A DNA stretch of 64,000 nt from an uncultured Eggerthella sp. (lineage in GTDB: Bacteria; Actinomycetota; Coriobacteriia; Coriobacteriales; Eggerthellaceae), in contig CAJKUH010000007.1 in NCBI GenBank assembly GCA_905203045.1, positions 15,254 to 79,253 on the forward strand. The letters run 5' to 3'. Every line of letters starts with the position of its first letter. Positions within the stretch are counted from its first letter, which is position 1. Shown here piece by piece: positions 44,348 through 52,019 of this stretch. Position numbers and translations under genes: made by a program. The notes under the pieces were generated by a model that did no database searches, was not told the origin of the DNA, and worked only from the letters and a program-made list of their open reading frames with translations.

Positions 44348-44950
44348 ATGAAGAAAGTAGTTATTTTCAGCGCTGCTGGCCACACCGGCAAATACATCAC
44401 GCGCAAGATACGCAGCATGGAAGATGTTGAGGTTACCGCTTTTGTGCGCAACCCGGCGAAGTTCAGCGCCAATGAAATCGAAGGTGTAACCGTTGTTCAG
44501 GGCGATGCACTTAACGCTGATGATGTTAAGCGTGCAATGGAGGGCCAGGACATCCTGCTTTGCTCGTTGGAGGGCGATGTCCTCACTATGGCGAAGAACA
44601 TCATTGATGCGCTTCCCTCGACCTCAGTGCGTCGCATCGTGTGGATTACCGGCATGGGCATCCATGGCGAAATCAAGGGGCCACGTGGCGTCATGCTTGG
44701 TTTGCTTGCTAAGCAACGACCCGAATATGTTAAGGCTGCTGATGCTATTGTAGCCAGTAGGGTGCCGGCAACGCTTCTTCGTTGTCCTGGTATCCAAAAC
44801 GGCGAAAACACTGGTTACTGCCTTACCCAAGAAAGCGAGCAACCGGCAAAGCGCAACGTCGATCGCGCCGCAATTGCCCAGTTCATGGCTGATGTGGTTA
44901 CCGACGAAGCGCTTGGCGCAAATGAGAGTCTGGGTATCACGAACGATTAG
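44348..44950 (+). CDS. NAD(P)-binding NmrA-like/atypical SDR protein
   Basis: 200-residue single-domain Rossmann protein. The cofactor loop is VVIFSAAGHTGKYITRKI (residues 3-20), close to GxxGxxG of the atypical SDR/NmrA group, and the later WITGMGIHGE occupies the active-site strand without a YxxxK motif. Such proteins act as NAD(P)H-dependent reductases or as redox sensors. It starts at ATG 44348 after CAGGAG and is followed eight bases later by the flavodoxin-like gene, under apparent MarR control. Confidence 0.88.
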   Translation: MKKVVIFSAAGHTGKYITRKIRSMEDVEVTAFVRNPAKFSANEIEGVTVVQGDALNADDVKRAMEGQDILLCSLEGDVLTMAKNIIDALPSTSVRRIVWITGMGIHGEIKGPRGVMLGLLAKQRPEYVKAADAIVASRVPATLLRCPGIQNGENTGYCLTQESEQPAKRNVDRAAIAQFMADVVTDEALGANESLGITND

Positions 44951-44958
44951 GAGTAGTG

Positions 44959-45495
44959 ATGAAACACGTTTTGATTCTTGAGGGAAGCCCTCGCAGAAAA
45001 GGCAACTCCTGCATTCTTTCCAATGAATTCGCCCGTGGCGCCGAAGAGGCGGGCCACGCTGTCGAGATAGTCAACGTGGCCCATAAAGACGTCAGCGGCT
45101 GCTTGGGGTGCAATTCCTGCTACCGCAACAATGGCACGTGCGTGCAGGATGACGATGTTGCGGAAATCCGCGAAAAGATGCTGAATGCCGACGTGATTGT
45201 GCTTGCGTCTCCGATTTACTTCTACTCGATGTCGGGTCAGCTTAAGCTCTTGATTGACCGAACCTATGCCTTCTACCAGGGGCTTGTGGGGACATCGTTC
45301 TATTTCATCATCACGTGCGCCGCGCCCGACAAGTCGTTTGCCAGCACCATGCAGGCATCGCTTGAAGGCTTTACCTGCTGTGTTCCTGATTCGAGTGTCG
45401 ACGGAATCGTGATCGGCAGTAACACCAACGACCCAGGCGATGTTCGTGGAATGCCAGCGATGGAGGAAGCCTATAAGATGGGCTTGTCTTTGTAA
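44959..45495 (+). CDS. Flavodoxin-like NAD(P)H-dependent FMN reductase
   Basis: 178-residue protein of the NADPH-dependent FMN reductase/iron-sulfur flavoprotein-like family. The FMN phosphate loop is LEGSPRRKGNS (5-15), the CLGCNSCYRNNGTC cluster (about 48-61) is characteristic of this group, and ASPIYFYSMSGQLKLLIDR follows at about 84-102. Probably reduces quinones, azo or nitro compounds, or is an electron carrier. It starts at ATG 44959 after TAGGAG and ends at a strong terminator. Confidence 0.88.
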   Translation: MKHVLILEGSPRRKGNSCILSNEFARGAEEAGHAVEIVNVAHKDVSGCLGCNSCYRNNGTCVQDDDVAEIREKMLNADVIVLASPIYFYSMSGQLKLLIDRTYAFYQGLVGTSFYFIITCAAPDKSFASTMQASLEGFTCCVPDSSVDGIVIGSNTNDPGDVRGMPAMEEAYKMGLSL

Positions 45496-45498
45496 AAA

Positions 45499-45539
45499 CA
45501 CGAGGGGGGTGCCCGTGGCGTTCGGGCACCCCCCTCGTG
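45499..45539 (+). terminator. Very strong hairpin after the FMN reductase gene
   Basis: Seventeen-bp perfect GC-rich stem (45499-45515 with 45523-45539) with a seven-base loop. The T tract is short. Confidence 0.8.
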
Positions 45540-45560
45540 CTTCTTGGCTGGATGTTTGTT

Positions 45561-45569
45561 TGCTATAGT
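45561..45569 (+). promoter_or_regulatory. Extended -10 promoter of the MetE-like gene
   Basis: TGCTATAGT (TG at 45561-45562, TATAGT at 45564-45569). It gives a leader of about 95 bases. No SAM or B12 riboswitch was recognised in it. Confidence 0.5.
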
Positions 45570-45670
45570 CAAAACGTATTGCTGGCTCACAGAAGCTTGT
45601 ATTTCTCAATTGCAAAATGGTTCAGTAGCATAGGGGTCACCGAAAACCACTGAAAAAGGAGATCCCCCAC

Positions 45671-46801
45671 ATGAGCACTCTGCATGCGCCTTATCGATAC
45701 GATGTTGTTGGCAGCTTCCTTCGCCCCGAATACCTGCGCACCGCCCGTGCCGCTTTCGAGCGCGGCGAACTTTCCGCTGAAGAGCTGAAGGCCACCGAAG
45801 ACAAGGCGATCCTTGATCTTATTGCCAAGGAAAAGGCGGCTGGCCTGCACATTATCACCGACGGCGAGTTCCGTCGCCTAACCTGGCACCTTGACTTCAT
45901 GTGGAGCATCAACGGCGTGGCACGCGTCAAGTCCGAAACGGGCAACACCACCTTCGAAGGGGAGGCCGCTGCCATCGACGGCGTTGCCATCGAAGGGAAG
46001 CTTTCCGTTAAGGATCATCCGTTCATCGACCATTTCCGCTTCGTGCAGGCACAGGAAGACGAGAACACGGTTGCCAAGCTCACCATTCCGGCTCCAGGCC
46101 AGTTCTACGCGGTGTTCACCGGCGACGAACAGCTGGAAAACACGCTTTCGCACTACGATTCCGTAGAAGCGTTCGCCGATGATGTGGTGGCTGCTTATTC
46201 CCAGTTCGTCGCCGACTTCTATGCCGCTGGTGGTCGCAACCTTCAGTTCGACGACTGCACCTGGGGCGGGTTCGTGAACCCTGAAATGGCTCGTCAGCTT
46301 ACCGGCCTTTCTACCGACGAGGAACTGAAGGCTTACATGAACCTGCTGGTTTCCATCAATAATCGTGTTATCGCTTCCAAGCCGGGTAGCGACCTGGTTA
46401 TCAACACCCACGTCTGCCGCGGCAACTACCATTCCACCTACTTTTCTTCCGGTGCCTACGATGCGGTTGCAAACCCCCTGTTCAGCTCTGAAAATGCCGA
46501 TGCGTTCTACTTGGAGTTCGATGATGAGCGCTCCGGTGGATTCGAGCCGCTTTCCCAGGTTGCGCCTGGTAAAAAGGTAGTGCTGGGACTTATTACCACA
46601 AAGCGTCCCGAGCTGGAGGACAAGCAGGCAGTTATCGCTCGCATCCATGAGGCGGAACAGTACATCCCGCTGGAAAACCTCTATCTTTCCCCTCAGTGCG
46701 GCTTTGCAAGCTGCGAGGTTGGCAACAAGCTTACCGAAGAGCAGCAGTGGGCAAAGGTTGCCCTCGTGCGCGAGATCGCCGAAGAGGTTTGGGGCAAGTA
46801 A
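45671..46801 (+). CDS. MetE-like (YxjG/YxjH type) methyltransferase
   Basis: 376-residue protein corresponding to the C-terminal catalytic barrel of cobalamin-independent methionine synthase. Zinc and substrate residues: HVCRGNYHS near 252 (His and Cys), Glu in EFDDERSG near 282 and the C-terminal Cys in SPQCGF near 344. The N-terminal half of full MetE is missing, as in the YxjG/YxjH family, which uses alternative methyl donors. AAAGGAG precedes ATG 45671. It ends at a strong terminator and is followed by an unrelated MFS gene. Confidence 0.9.
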   Translation: MSTLHAPYRYDVVGSFLRPEYLRTARAAFERGELSAEELKATEDKAILDLIAKEKAAGLHIITDGEFRRLTWHLDFMWSINGVARVKSETGNTTFEGEAAAIDGVAIEGKLSVKDHPFIDHFRFVQAQEDENTVAKLTIPAPGQFYAVFTGDEQLENTLSHYDSVEAFADDVVAAYSQFVADFYAAGGRNLQFDDCTWGGFVNPEMARQLTGLSTDEELKAYMNLLVSINNRVIASKPGSDLVINTHVCRGNYHSTYFSSGAYDAVANPLFSSENADAFYLEFDDERSGGFEPLSQVAPGKKVVLGLITTKRPELEDKQAVIARIHEAEQYIPLENLYLSPQCGFASCEVGNKLTEEQQWAKVALVREIAEEVWGK

Positions 46802-46817
46802 CTTCCCCTTGTGTTCC

Positions 46818-46853
46818 AGGCCGAGGGGCGCATATCCCTCGGCCTTTCTTTTT
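46818..46853 (+). terminator. Terminator of the MetE-like gene
   Basis: Ten-bp perfect GC stem (46818-46827 with 46836-46845) followed by TTCTTTTT. Confidence 0.9.
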
Positions 46854-46893
46854 AGCCCGTTGTTCTGGGCATATTCCCTAGGAGTAAAACCAA

Positions 46894-48189
46894 ATGAGTT
46901 CTTTTTCTGCGTCGCGTACCGGCACGTATCGGTACCGTTGGGTCATCCTTGCCCTGTGCGGGTTGGCAGTTATCGTGGTCAACGGCGCAACGCTGATCTT
47001 CTCTGGCATGGCGGGATTCCTGCTGACTCCCGTTTCCGCAGGTGGCGAGTATGGATTCACGGCTCAGCAGTTCATGATGCTGAATAGCTGCCCGTATTTG
47101 GCTGGCTTTCTGGGCTGCTTGGCTATGGGTGTGCTGGCTGACAGGAAAGGCATCAAGCAAACGATGCTTATCGGCCTTTCGCTTTCGCTGATCGGTTCGG
47201 TGATACGTGTGTTCACCAGTGATTTCACGGGGATTCTTGTTACGTCCACCATTTACGGTTTCGGCCTTGCTGCCTTAAACGCCAATGCGGTGAAGATCAT
47301 GCGTTTGTGGTTCCCGCGTAACATGGTGAATGTTGCCATGGGCGTGTACCTTGCCTGCGCTACGGTTGGTGCGGCTGTTTTCATCCCGCTTGCCAGCAGC
47401 TTCACCTCGGCGCAGCCCATGTTCGTGATCGTTGCCGTGCTTTCGGCCATTACCTTGGTTGCTTGGGCGGCATTCTACCGCAAGCATCCCGACAACGAGC
47501 TTCGTGTTGTGGAACCCGTGGCGAAGCAGCTCAAAGTGGTGGTGCGAAGCCGCAACCTGTGGATTGCGTGCGCCATCATCGGCTTGGTTATGGCTGCTGG
47601 TGCCGTGAACAACGGCAATCTGGTGGCGTGGCTTTCGGGCGCGAAGGGCATCGATGTTCAAACGGCTGCATTGGCTGCCTCGCTGTGCAACGTTACCTGT
47701 TCGGTTGGTGGAATCCTGTTCCCCGCCATCATCGCAAAGACGCATGGCGAAAAGGCCTGGATTGTGGCGCTTGCCGTTATCGTGGCGGGCGGAACCGTGC
47801 TCTATTACTGGGGTTTGGATGCATCGTACTGCGTTGCGGGTGTAGCTCTTGCGTCGTGCTTGGTAGGTGGTTACCTGCCGCTTACCAAGGCATTGCCCGC
47901 ACAGCTTCCCGACATCGCAAGGGAAAACCTCGGTGCAGCGGGCGGCTTGCATGCCACGGTGCAGAATGCCTTGGCGTTCCTTATTCCCTCATTCGTGGTT
48001 GGCCCGCTTGTCACGGCGGCCGATGGTTCGATGAACTACGACATGGTGCAGGTGAGCTACATCGTTATGACGCTTATCGTTGCTGGTTTGGCACTGTGCT
48101 TGCCCAAGCTTGCTTGTTCGGATAAGCCCGAAAAGGCAAAAGCAGCGAAACCGCAGCCGATCCGCTCTTCTGAGGCTGTCGGTGCATAA
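46894..48189 (+). CDS. MFS transporter
   Basis: 431-residue major facilitator with twelve predicted helices. The first inter-helix loop motif is GVLADRKGIKQ near residue 77. There is a long cytosolic loop between helices 6 and 7 (about 190-215). The N-terminal helix region resembles nitrate/nitrite or carboxylate MFS carriers, but no diagnostic residues were found. ATG 46894 follows AGGAG. The tail is Lys/Ala-rich. Monocistronic, with strong terminators on both sides. Confidence 0.88.
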   Translation: MSSFSASRTGTYRYRWVILALCGLAVIVVNGATLIFSGMAGFLLTPVSAGGEYGFTAQQFMMLNSCPYLAGFLGCLAMGVLADRKGIKQTMLIGLSLSLIGSVIRVFTSDFTGILVTSTIYGFGLAALNANAVKIMRLWFPRNMVNVAMGVYLACATVGAAVFIPLASSFTSAQPMFVIVAVLSAITLVAWAAFYRKHPDNELRVVEPVAKQLKVVVRSRNLWIACAIIGLVMAAGAVNNGNLVAWLSGAKGIDVQTAALAASLCNVTCSVGGILFPAIIAKTHGEKAWIVALAVIVAGGTVLYYWGLDASYCVAGVALASCLVGGYLPLTKALPAQLPDIARENLGAAGGLHATVQNALAFLIPSFVVGPLVTAADGSMNYDMVQVSYIVMTLIVAGLALCLPKLACSDKPEKAKAAKPQPIRSSEAVGA

Positions 48190-48234
48190 ACGCTCAGGAT
48201 CGCTGTACTGTTGATGGCGCAAGATACCCAAAAG

Positions 48235-48270
48235 CAAAGGGTGCTCCCGTGGCTATGGGAGCACCCTTTG
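48235..48270 (+). terminator. Bidirectional terminator after the MFS gene
   Basis: Fourteen-bp perfect stem (48235-48248 with 48257-48270). Confidence 0.85.
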
Positions 48271-48406
48271 TGCTTGTTGATGTGAAAATGCGCCAGATTG
48301 CCCGGCAGGAATATGTCGTTGCTCCTTCCAGCACTTTTTTAGGCCGGAATGTTGGAGCGGCTTGCGGGTAAAGAAACTCTGGCTTCCTAGGGCAACGGCT
48401 TGTTTG

Positions 48407-48922
48407 CTACAGGTTGGCCTTCAGCCATTTCTCGATAGCAGGTGCCGACTCTGCGGCTTTGTGACCAGTGATGGAAAGCGCGGGCGCAACGGTGGCGTTG
48501 GGGCACGTTGCGGCGATTTTCCTGTCGGTGCCCGAAGTGCCGCTGCCCTCATTGGTGCAGAAGGGGAGGATCTTCTTGCCCGAAAAGTCGAAGGCTTCCA
48601 AGAACGTGTATACCGCCATGGGCATATCGGCACACCAATTCGGGTACCCCAAAATAAGGGTGTCGTACCCTTCGATGCTGGTGGGCAACTGACGAAGCTC
48701 AGGGCGTGCATGGGCGGCTAGCTCTTCACGCGATTCTTCAACGCACTCGTGGTAGTCGATGGCGTAAGGCTTTTTCGCTGCAATCTCGAACAGGGCGCCA
48801 CCGGTCTGTTCGGCAATGATTTCGGCGGCAACGGCGGTGTTGCCCTTCGGCAGGTCGACGATGTTGCCTGAAACGTAGTTTTGTCCTGCGCGGCTGAAGT
48901 AGGCAATAAGAATATTCGACAT
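48407..48922 (-). CDS. Flavodoxin
   Basis: 171-residue FMN-binding electron carrier of the flavodoxin_4 type. The phosphate-binding loop is in IAYFSRAGQN (residues 5-14), and the aromatic isoalloxazine loops are around LGYPNWCADMP (about 91-101) and CTNEGSGTSGT (about 121-131). In this group flavodoxins serve quinone or nitro reductases. It follows the nitroreductase gene by 16 bases and shares its orientation, so the two form an operon. Confidence 0.93.
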   Translation of the reverse strand: MSNILIAYFSRAGQNYVSGNIVDLPKGNTAVAAEIIAEQTGGALFEIAAKKPYAIDYHECVEESREELAAHARPELRQLPTSIEGYDTLILGYPNWCADMPMAVYTFLEAFDFSGKKILPFCTNEGSGTSGTDRKIAATCPNATVAPALSITGHKAAESAPAIEKWLKANL

Positions 48923-48938
48923 GGTTTTCTCGTTTCAA

Positions 48939-49451
48939 CTAAAGGCGCGTTACGGTTTCGCTCAAAGGCTTACGGGAGTCGTGGTTGGAAAGCGGGCCAG
49001 CGCCTTCTGCAGCGTAGCCCAAATCCAAGAACATCAGCACTTCCTCGTTTTCGGGCAAGTTGAATGCGTTTGCCGCTTCTTCGGGGTCGAAGAAGTTGAT
49101 CCAGCAGCTGTCGACGCCCTCGTTGGCGGCGGCAAGCGTCAAATGCGTGGCAACGATGCTGGCGTCTTCGATTCCCGAGTCGCGCTTTCCACCAGGGTAG
49201 GTGAATACGTTTTTCGCGTCGAAGGCAACCATCAGAACCGTCTGCGCACCGTAGCGGCAGGGCGTCAGCTCGTCCATCTTGGCCAAGCCCTCAGCTGATT
49301 CGATGACGTAGATGTGTTGTGGTTGTAGGTTCTTTGCAGTGGGGGCCAAGCGTCCTGCTTCCAGGATTTTCTCAAGCGTTTCGGCGGGAACCTTCTTGTC
49401 TGAGAATTTCTTGCACGAGTAGCGTTTTGCGATAACGTCGGTGAATTCCAT
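48939..49451 (-). CDS. Nitroreductase-family protein
   Basis: 170-residue FMN-dependent nitroreductase-like oxidoreductase. The FMN-binding RYSCKKFSDKKV (10-21), AGRLAPTAKNLQPQ (32-45) and the LGY near the C-terminus are normal. The short length is typical of the nfnB/NADH oxidase-like subgroup acting on nitroaromatics, quinones or enones. It is the first gene of an operon with flavodoxin. AAAGGAAG precedes ATG 49451. Confidence 0.93.
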   Translation of the reverse strand: MEFTDVIAKRYSCKKFSDKKVPAETLEKILEAGRLAPTAKNLQPQHIYVIESAEGLAKMDELTPCRYGAQTVLMVAFDAKNVFTYPGGKRDSGIEDASIVATHLTLAAANEGVDSCWINFFDPEEAANAFNLPENEEVLMFLDLGYAAEGAGPLSNHDSRKPLSETVTRL

Positions 49452-49573
49452 GGGGGCTTCCTTTCGGTGAGGTTTTCTTTTCTATAGTACTTCCCGAAAA
49501 TGCCGTTATTGCGGCGAAACCGAAAATAATTGACGTTGCGTTACTTAAATAAGCCATCGATCGATACGGGCGT

Positions 49574-49789
49574 TTAGCGCGTTTTACCTTCATGTCTGTG
49601 AACGCCTTGTCGAGGTTGAGGGTGCATAAGAATGTCGGTGGAACGCGAGAGCAGGGGCTCAGGTGTTATCTTTTCAAAGTCGGGTATGTCCCTCGTTAAG
49701 CGGAAAACCTGCCGTCGGAGGGCGCTGTCTAATTCACTGAGCTTTATAACGAACGCTTGTTCGATGGATTTTGAGTTGATATCTTCCAT
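49574..49789 (-). CDS. Possible small protein (71 aa), unknown
   Basis: A 71-codon frame beginning at ATG 49789 with acidic-basic helical composition (MEDINSKSIEQAF start). The ribosome binding site is poor and no family is recognised. It occupies most of the 500-base gap between the nitroreductase and topoisomerase genes. It may be a small gene, a remnant of one, or chance. Confidence 0.3.
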   Translation of the reverse strand: MEDINSKSIEQAFVIKLSELDSALRRQVFRLTRDIPDFEKITPEPLLSRSTDILMHPQPRQGVHRHEGKTR

Positions 49790-49950
49790 ACCAGCTGATG
49801 GCTTGTGATAAGTTTCTTTACTGAACTTTTCAACTGGCAGTTTGCCGGTTTCTTCGTTTCTCGTTGTTCGGCTTAATGCATTTGGCTGCTGCGAGGGCGA
49901 ACCATAATGAACTTGAGTGCTTGTTGGGCAGATGCATCGAAAGAGTGAGC

Positions 49951-51945
49951 ATGGCAAAAGACACAGCAAAATACGGTAATGACAGTATCCGCCAGCTGAA
50001 GGACGAAGAGCGCGTTCGCCTGCGTCCTGCTGTTATCTTCGGCTCCGATGGGCTGGACGGCTGCGCGCATGCTGCGTTCGAGATCCTGTCCAACTCGGTT
50101 GACGAAGCCCGTCAGGGGTATGGTAACCTCATTACCCTCACGGCTTTTGCCGACGGTTCCATCCAGGTGGAAGACAACGGTCGCGGTTGCCCGCTTGACT
50201 GGAACCCCACCGAAAAGCGCTTCAATTGGGAGCTGGTATTCTGCGAGCTGTACGCCGGCGGCAAGTACAGCAACAACGAAGGGGGAGACTACGATTTCTC
50301 CCTGGGCACCAACGGCCTTGGCTCGTGCGCAACCCAATACGCCTCCGAGTACATGGACGTTACCGTATGGCGCGACGGCAACAAGTACCAGCTGCACTTC
50401 AAGAAGGGTAAGGTCGTTGGCTCCAAGAAGAAGGCCCTGCAGGTCGAGCCTACCGATGAAACCCGCACGGGCACCACCATCAAGTGGCGCCCCGACCTCG
50501 AGGTATTCACCTCTATCGACATCCCCCATGAGTGGTATCGCGAAACCATGCGCCGTCAGGCGGTGGTGAACGCCAACGTCACCTTCCGTCTGCGCATCGA
50601 AGGCGAAGACGGGTTCAGCGAAGAGGACTTCTGCTATCCCAAGGGCATTGAAGACTACGTTTTGGAAAAGGTGGGCACTGACTACCTGACCGAGCCGTTC
50701 TTCATCCAGGCCGACCGTCGTGGCCGCGACCGCGAAGACTTGCCCGACTACAACGTGAAAATCACTGCCTGCCTGTGCTTTTCACGCACGGTGCAGATGC
50801 AGGAGTACTACCACAACTCTTCGTGGCTGGAAAACGGCGGCTCGCCTGAAAAGGCGGCTCGTAGCGCCCTGACCAGCGCAATCGATGCGTACATCAAGAA
50901 GCAGGGCAAGTACAACAAGAACGAGAGCTCCATCAAATGGCAGGACGTGCAGGACTGCCTGGTGCTGGTAACCAACTGCTTCTCGACGCAGACTTCGTAT
51001 GAGAACCAGACGAAGAAGGCCATCAACAACCGCTTTATCCAGCAGGCTATGACGGCATTCTTCAAGGAACGCCTTTCCACGTACCTGATCGAAAACAAAG
51101 AGGCTGCCGGCAAGATCGTTGAGCAGGTGCTTATCAACAAGCGTTCTCGCGAAAACGCCGAGAAAACGCGCCAGAGCATCAAAACCAACTTGCAGCAGAA
51201 AACCGACATGGCAAATCGCGTGCAGAAGTTCATCGACTGCCGTTCAAAGGACAAGGCGCGCCGCGAAGTGTACATTGTCGAGGGCGATTCGGCTGCGGGC
51301 GCCATTCGCACGTCGCGCGATGCCGAGTTCCAGGGCGTTATGCCAGTACGTGGCAAGATCTTGAACTGCCTGAAGGAAGATTATCCGCGCATCTTCAAAT
51401 CGGAGATCATCATGGACTTGCTGCGGGTTTTGGGCTGTGGTGTCGAAGTCAAAGACAAGCGCATGAAGAACCTGGGCACGTTCGATTTGGACAACCTTAA
51501 CTGGAGCAAGGTCATTATCTGCACCGATGCCGATGTTGACGGATACCACATTCGCACGCTTATCCTGACCATGCTCTACCGCCTGGTGCCGACGCTTATT
51601 GACGAGGGTTTCGTCTACATTGCCGAATCGCCGTTGTACGAAATCAACTGCAAGGAAAAGACGTACTTCGCCTACACCGAGCTTGAAAAGAACGGCATTC
51701 TGAAGGAAATCGGCGACCAGAAATGCTCCATCAACCGCTCGAAAGGTCTTGGTGAGAACGACCCGGACATGATGTGGCTCACCACCATGAACCCTGAAAC
51801 GCGTCGATTGATCAAGGTGGAGCCGGAAGATGTTTCGAAGATGGAAGCCATGTTCAACTTGCTGTTGGGCAACGACGATGAAGGGCGTAAGCGCCACATT
51901 GCCGAACATGGCAAAGAGTATTTAGATCAGCTTGACCTGCAATAG
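49951..51945 (+). CDS. Divergent type II topoisomerase, subunit B (GyrB/ParE-like)
   Basis: 664-residue ATPase subunit. GHKL ATPase features: EILSNSVDEA (about 43-52), EDNGRG (about 74-79) and GTNGLGSCATQYAS (about 121-134). Toprim features: EGDSAAG (about 443-450) and DADVDG (about 525-530). These differ in detail from gyrase (EGDSAGGS, DADVDGAH) and from canonical ParE, so this is the divergent second topoisomerase found in some Firmicutes and Actinobacteria. ATG 49951 is chosen as the first with GAAAGAG; longer frames are unlikely. Pairs with the subunit A gene 75 bases downstream. Confidence 0.92.
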   Translation: MAKDTAKYGNDSIRQLKDEERVRLRPAVIFGSDGLDGCAHAAFEILSNSVDEARQGYGNLITLTAFADGSIQVEDNGRGCPLDWNPTEKRFNWELVFCELYAGGKYSNNEGGDYDFSLGTNGLGSCATQYASEYMDVTVWRDGNKYQLHFKKGKVVGSKKKALQVEPTDETRTGTTIKWRPDLEVFTSIDIPHEWYRETMRRQAVVNANVTFRLRIEGEDGFSEEDFCYPKGIEDYVLEKVGTDYLTEPFFIQADRRGRDREDLPDYNVKITACLCFSRTVQMQEYYHNSSWLENGGSPEKAARSALTSAIDAYIKKQGKYNKNESSIKWQDVQDCLVLVTNCFSTQTSYENQTKKAINNRFIQQAMTAFFKERLSTYLIENKEAAGKIVEQVLINKRSRENAEKTRQSIKTNLQQKTDMANRVQKFIDCRSKDKARREVYIVEGDSAAGAIRTSRDAEFQGVMPVRGKILNCLKEDYPRIFKSEIIMDLLRVLGCGVEVKDKRMKNLGTFDLDNLNWSKVIICTDADVDGYHIRTLILTMLYRLVPTLIDEGFVYIAESPLYEINCKEKTYFAYTELEKNGILKEIGDQKCSINRSKGLGENDPDMMWLTTMNPETRRLIKVEPEDVSKMEAMFNLLLGNDDEGRKRHIAEHGKEYLDQLDLQ

Positions 51946-52019
51946 CGCGTACGCGGGCGCAAAGCCCGCAAGGTATTTGAACCAGCGAACCAGACCAGAA
52001 GAAGTTTCAAGAGGGAATC

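Noticed and set aside
45576..45670. SAM or cobalamin riboswitch before the MetE-like gene
   Set aside because: The leader of about 95 bases is too short for a cobalamin riboswitch and lacks SAM-I core elements.
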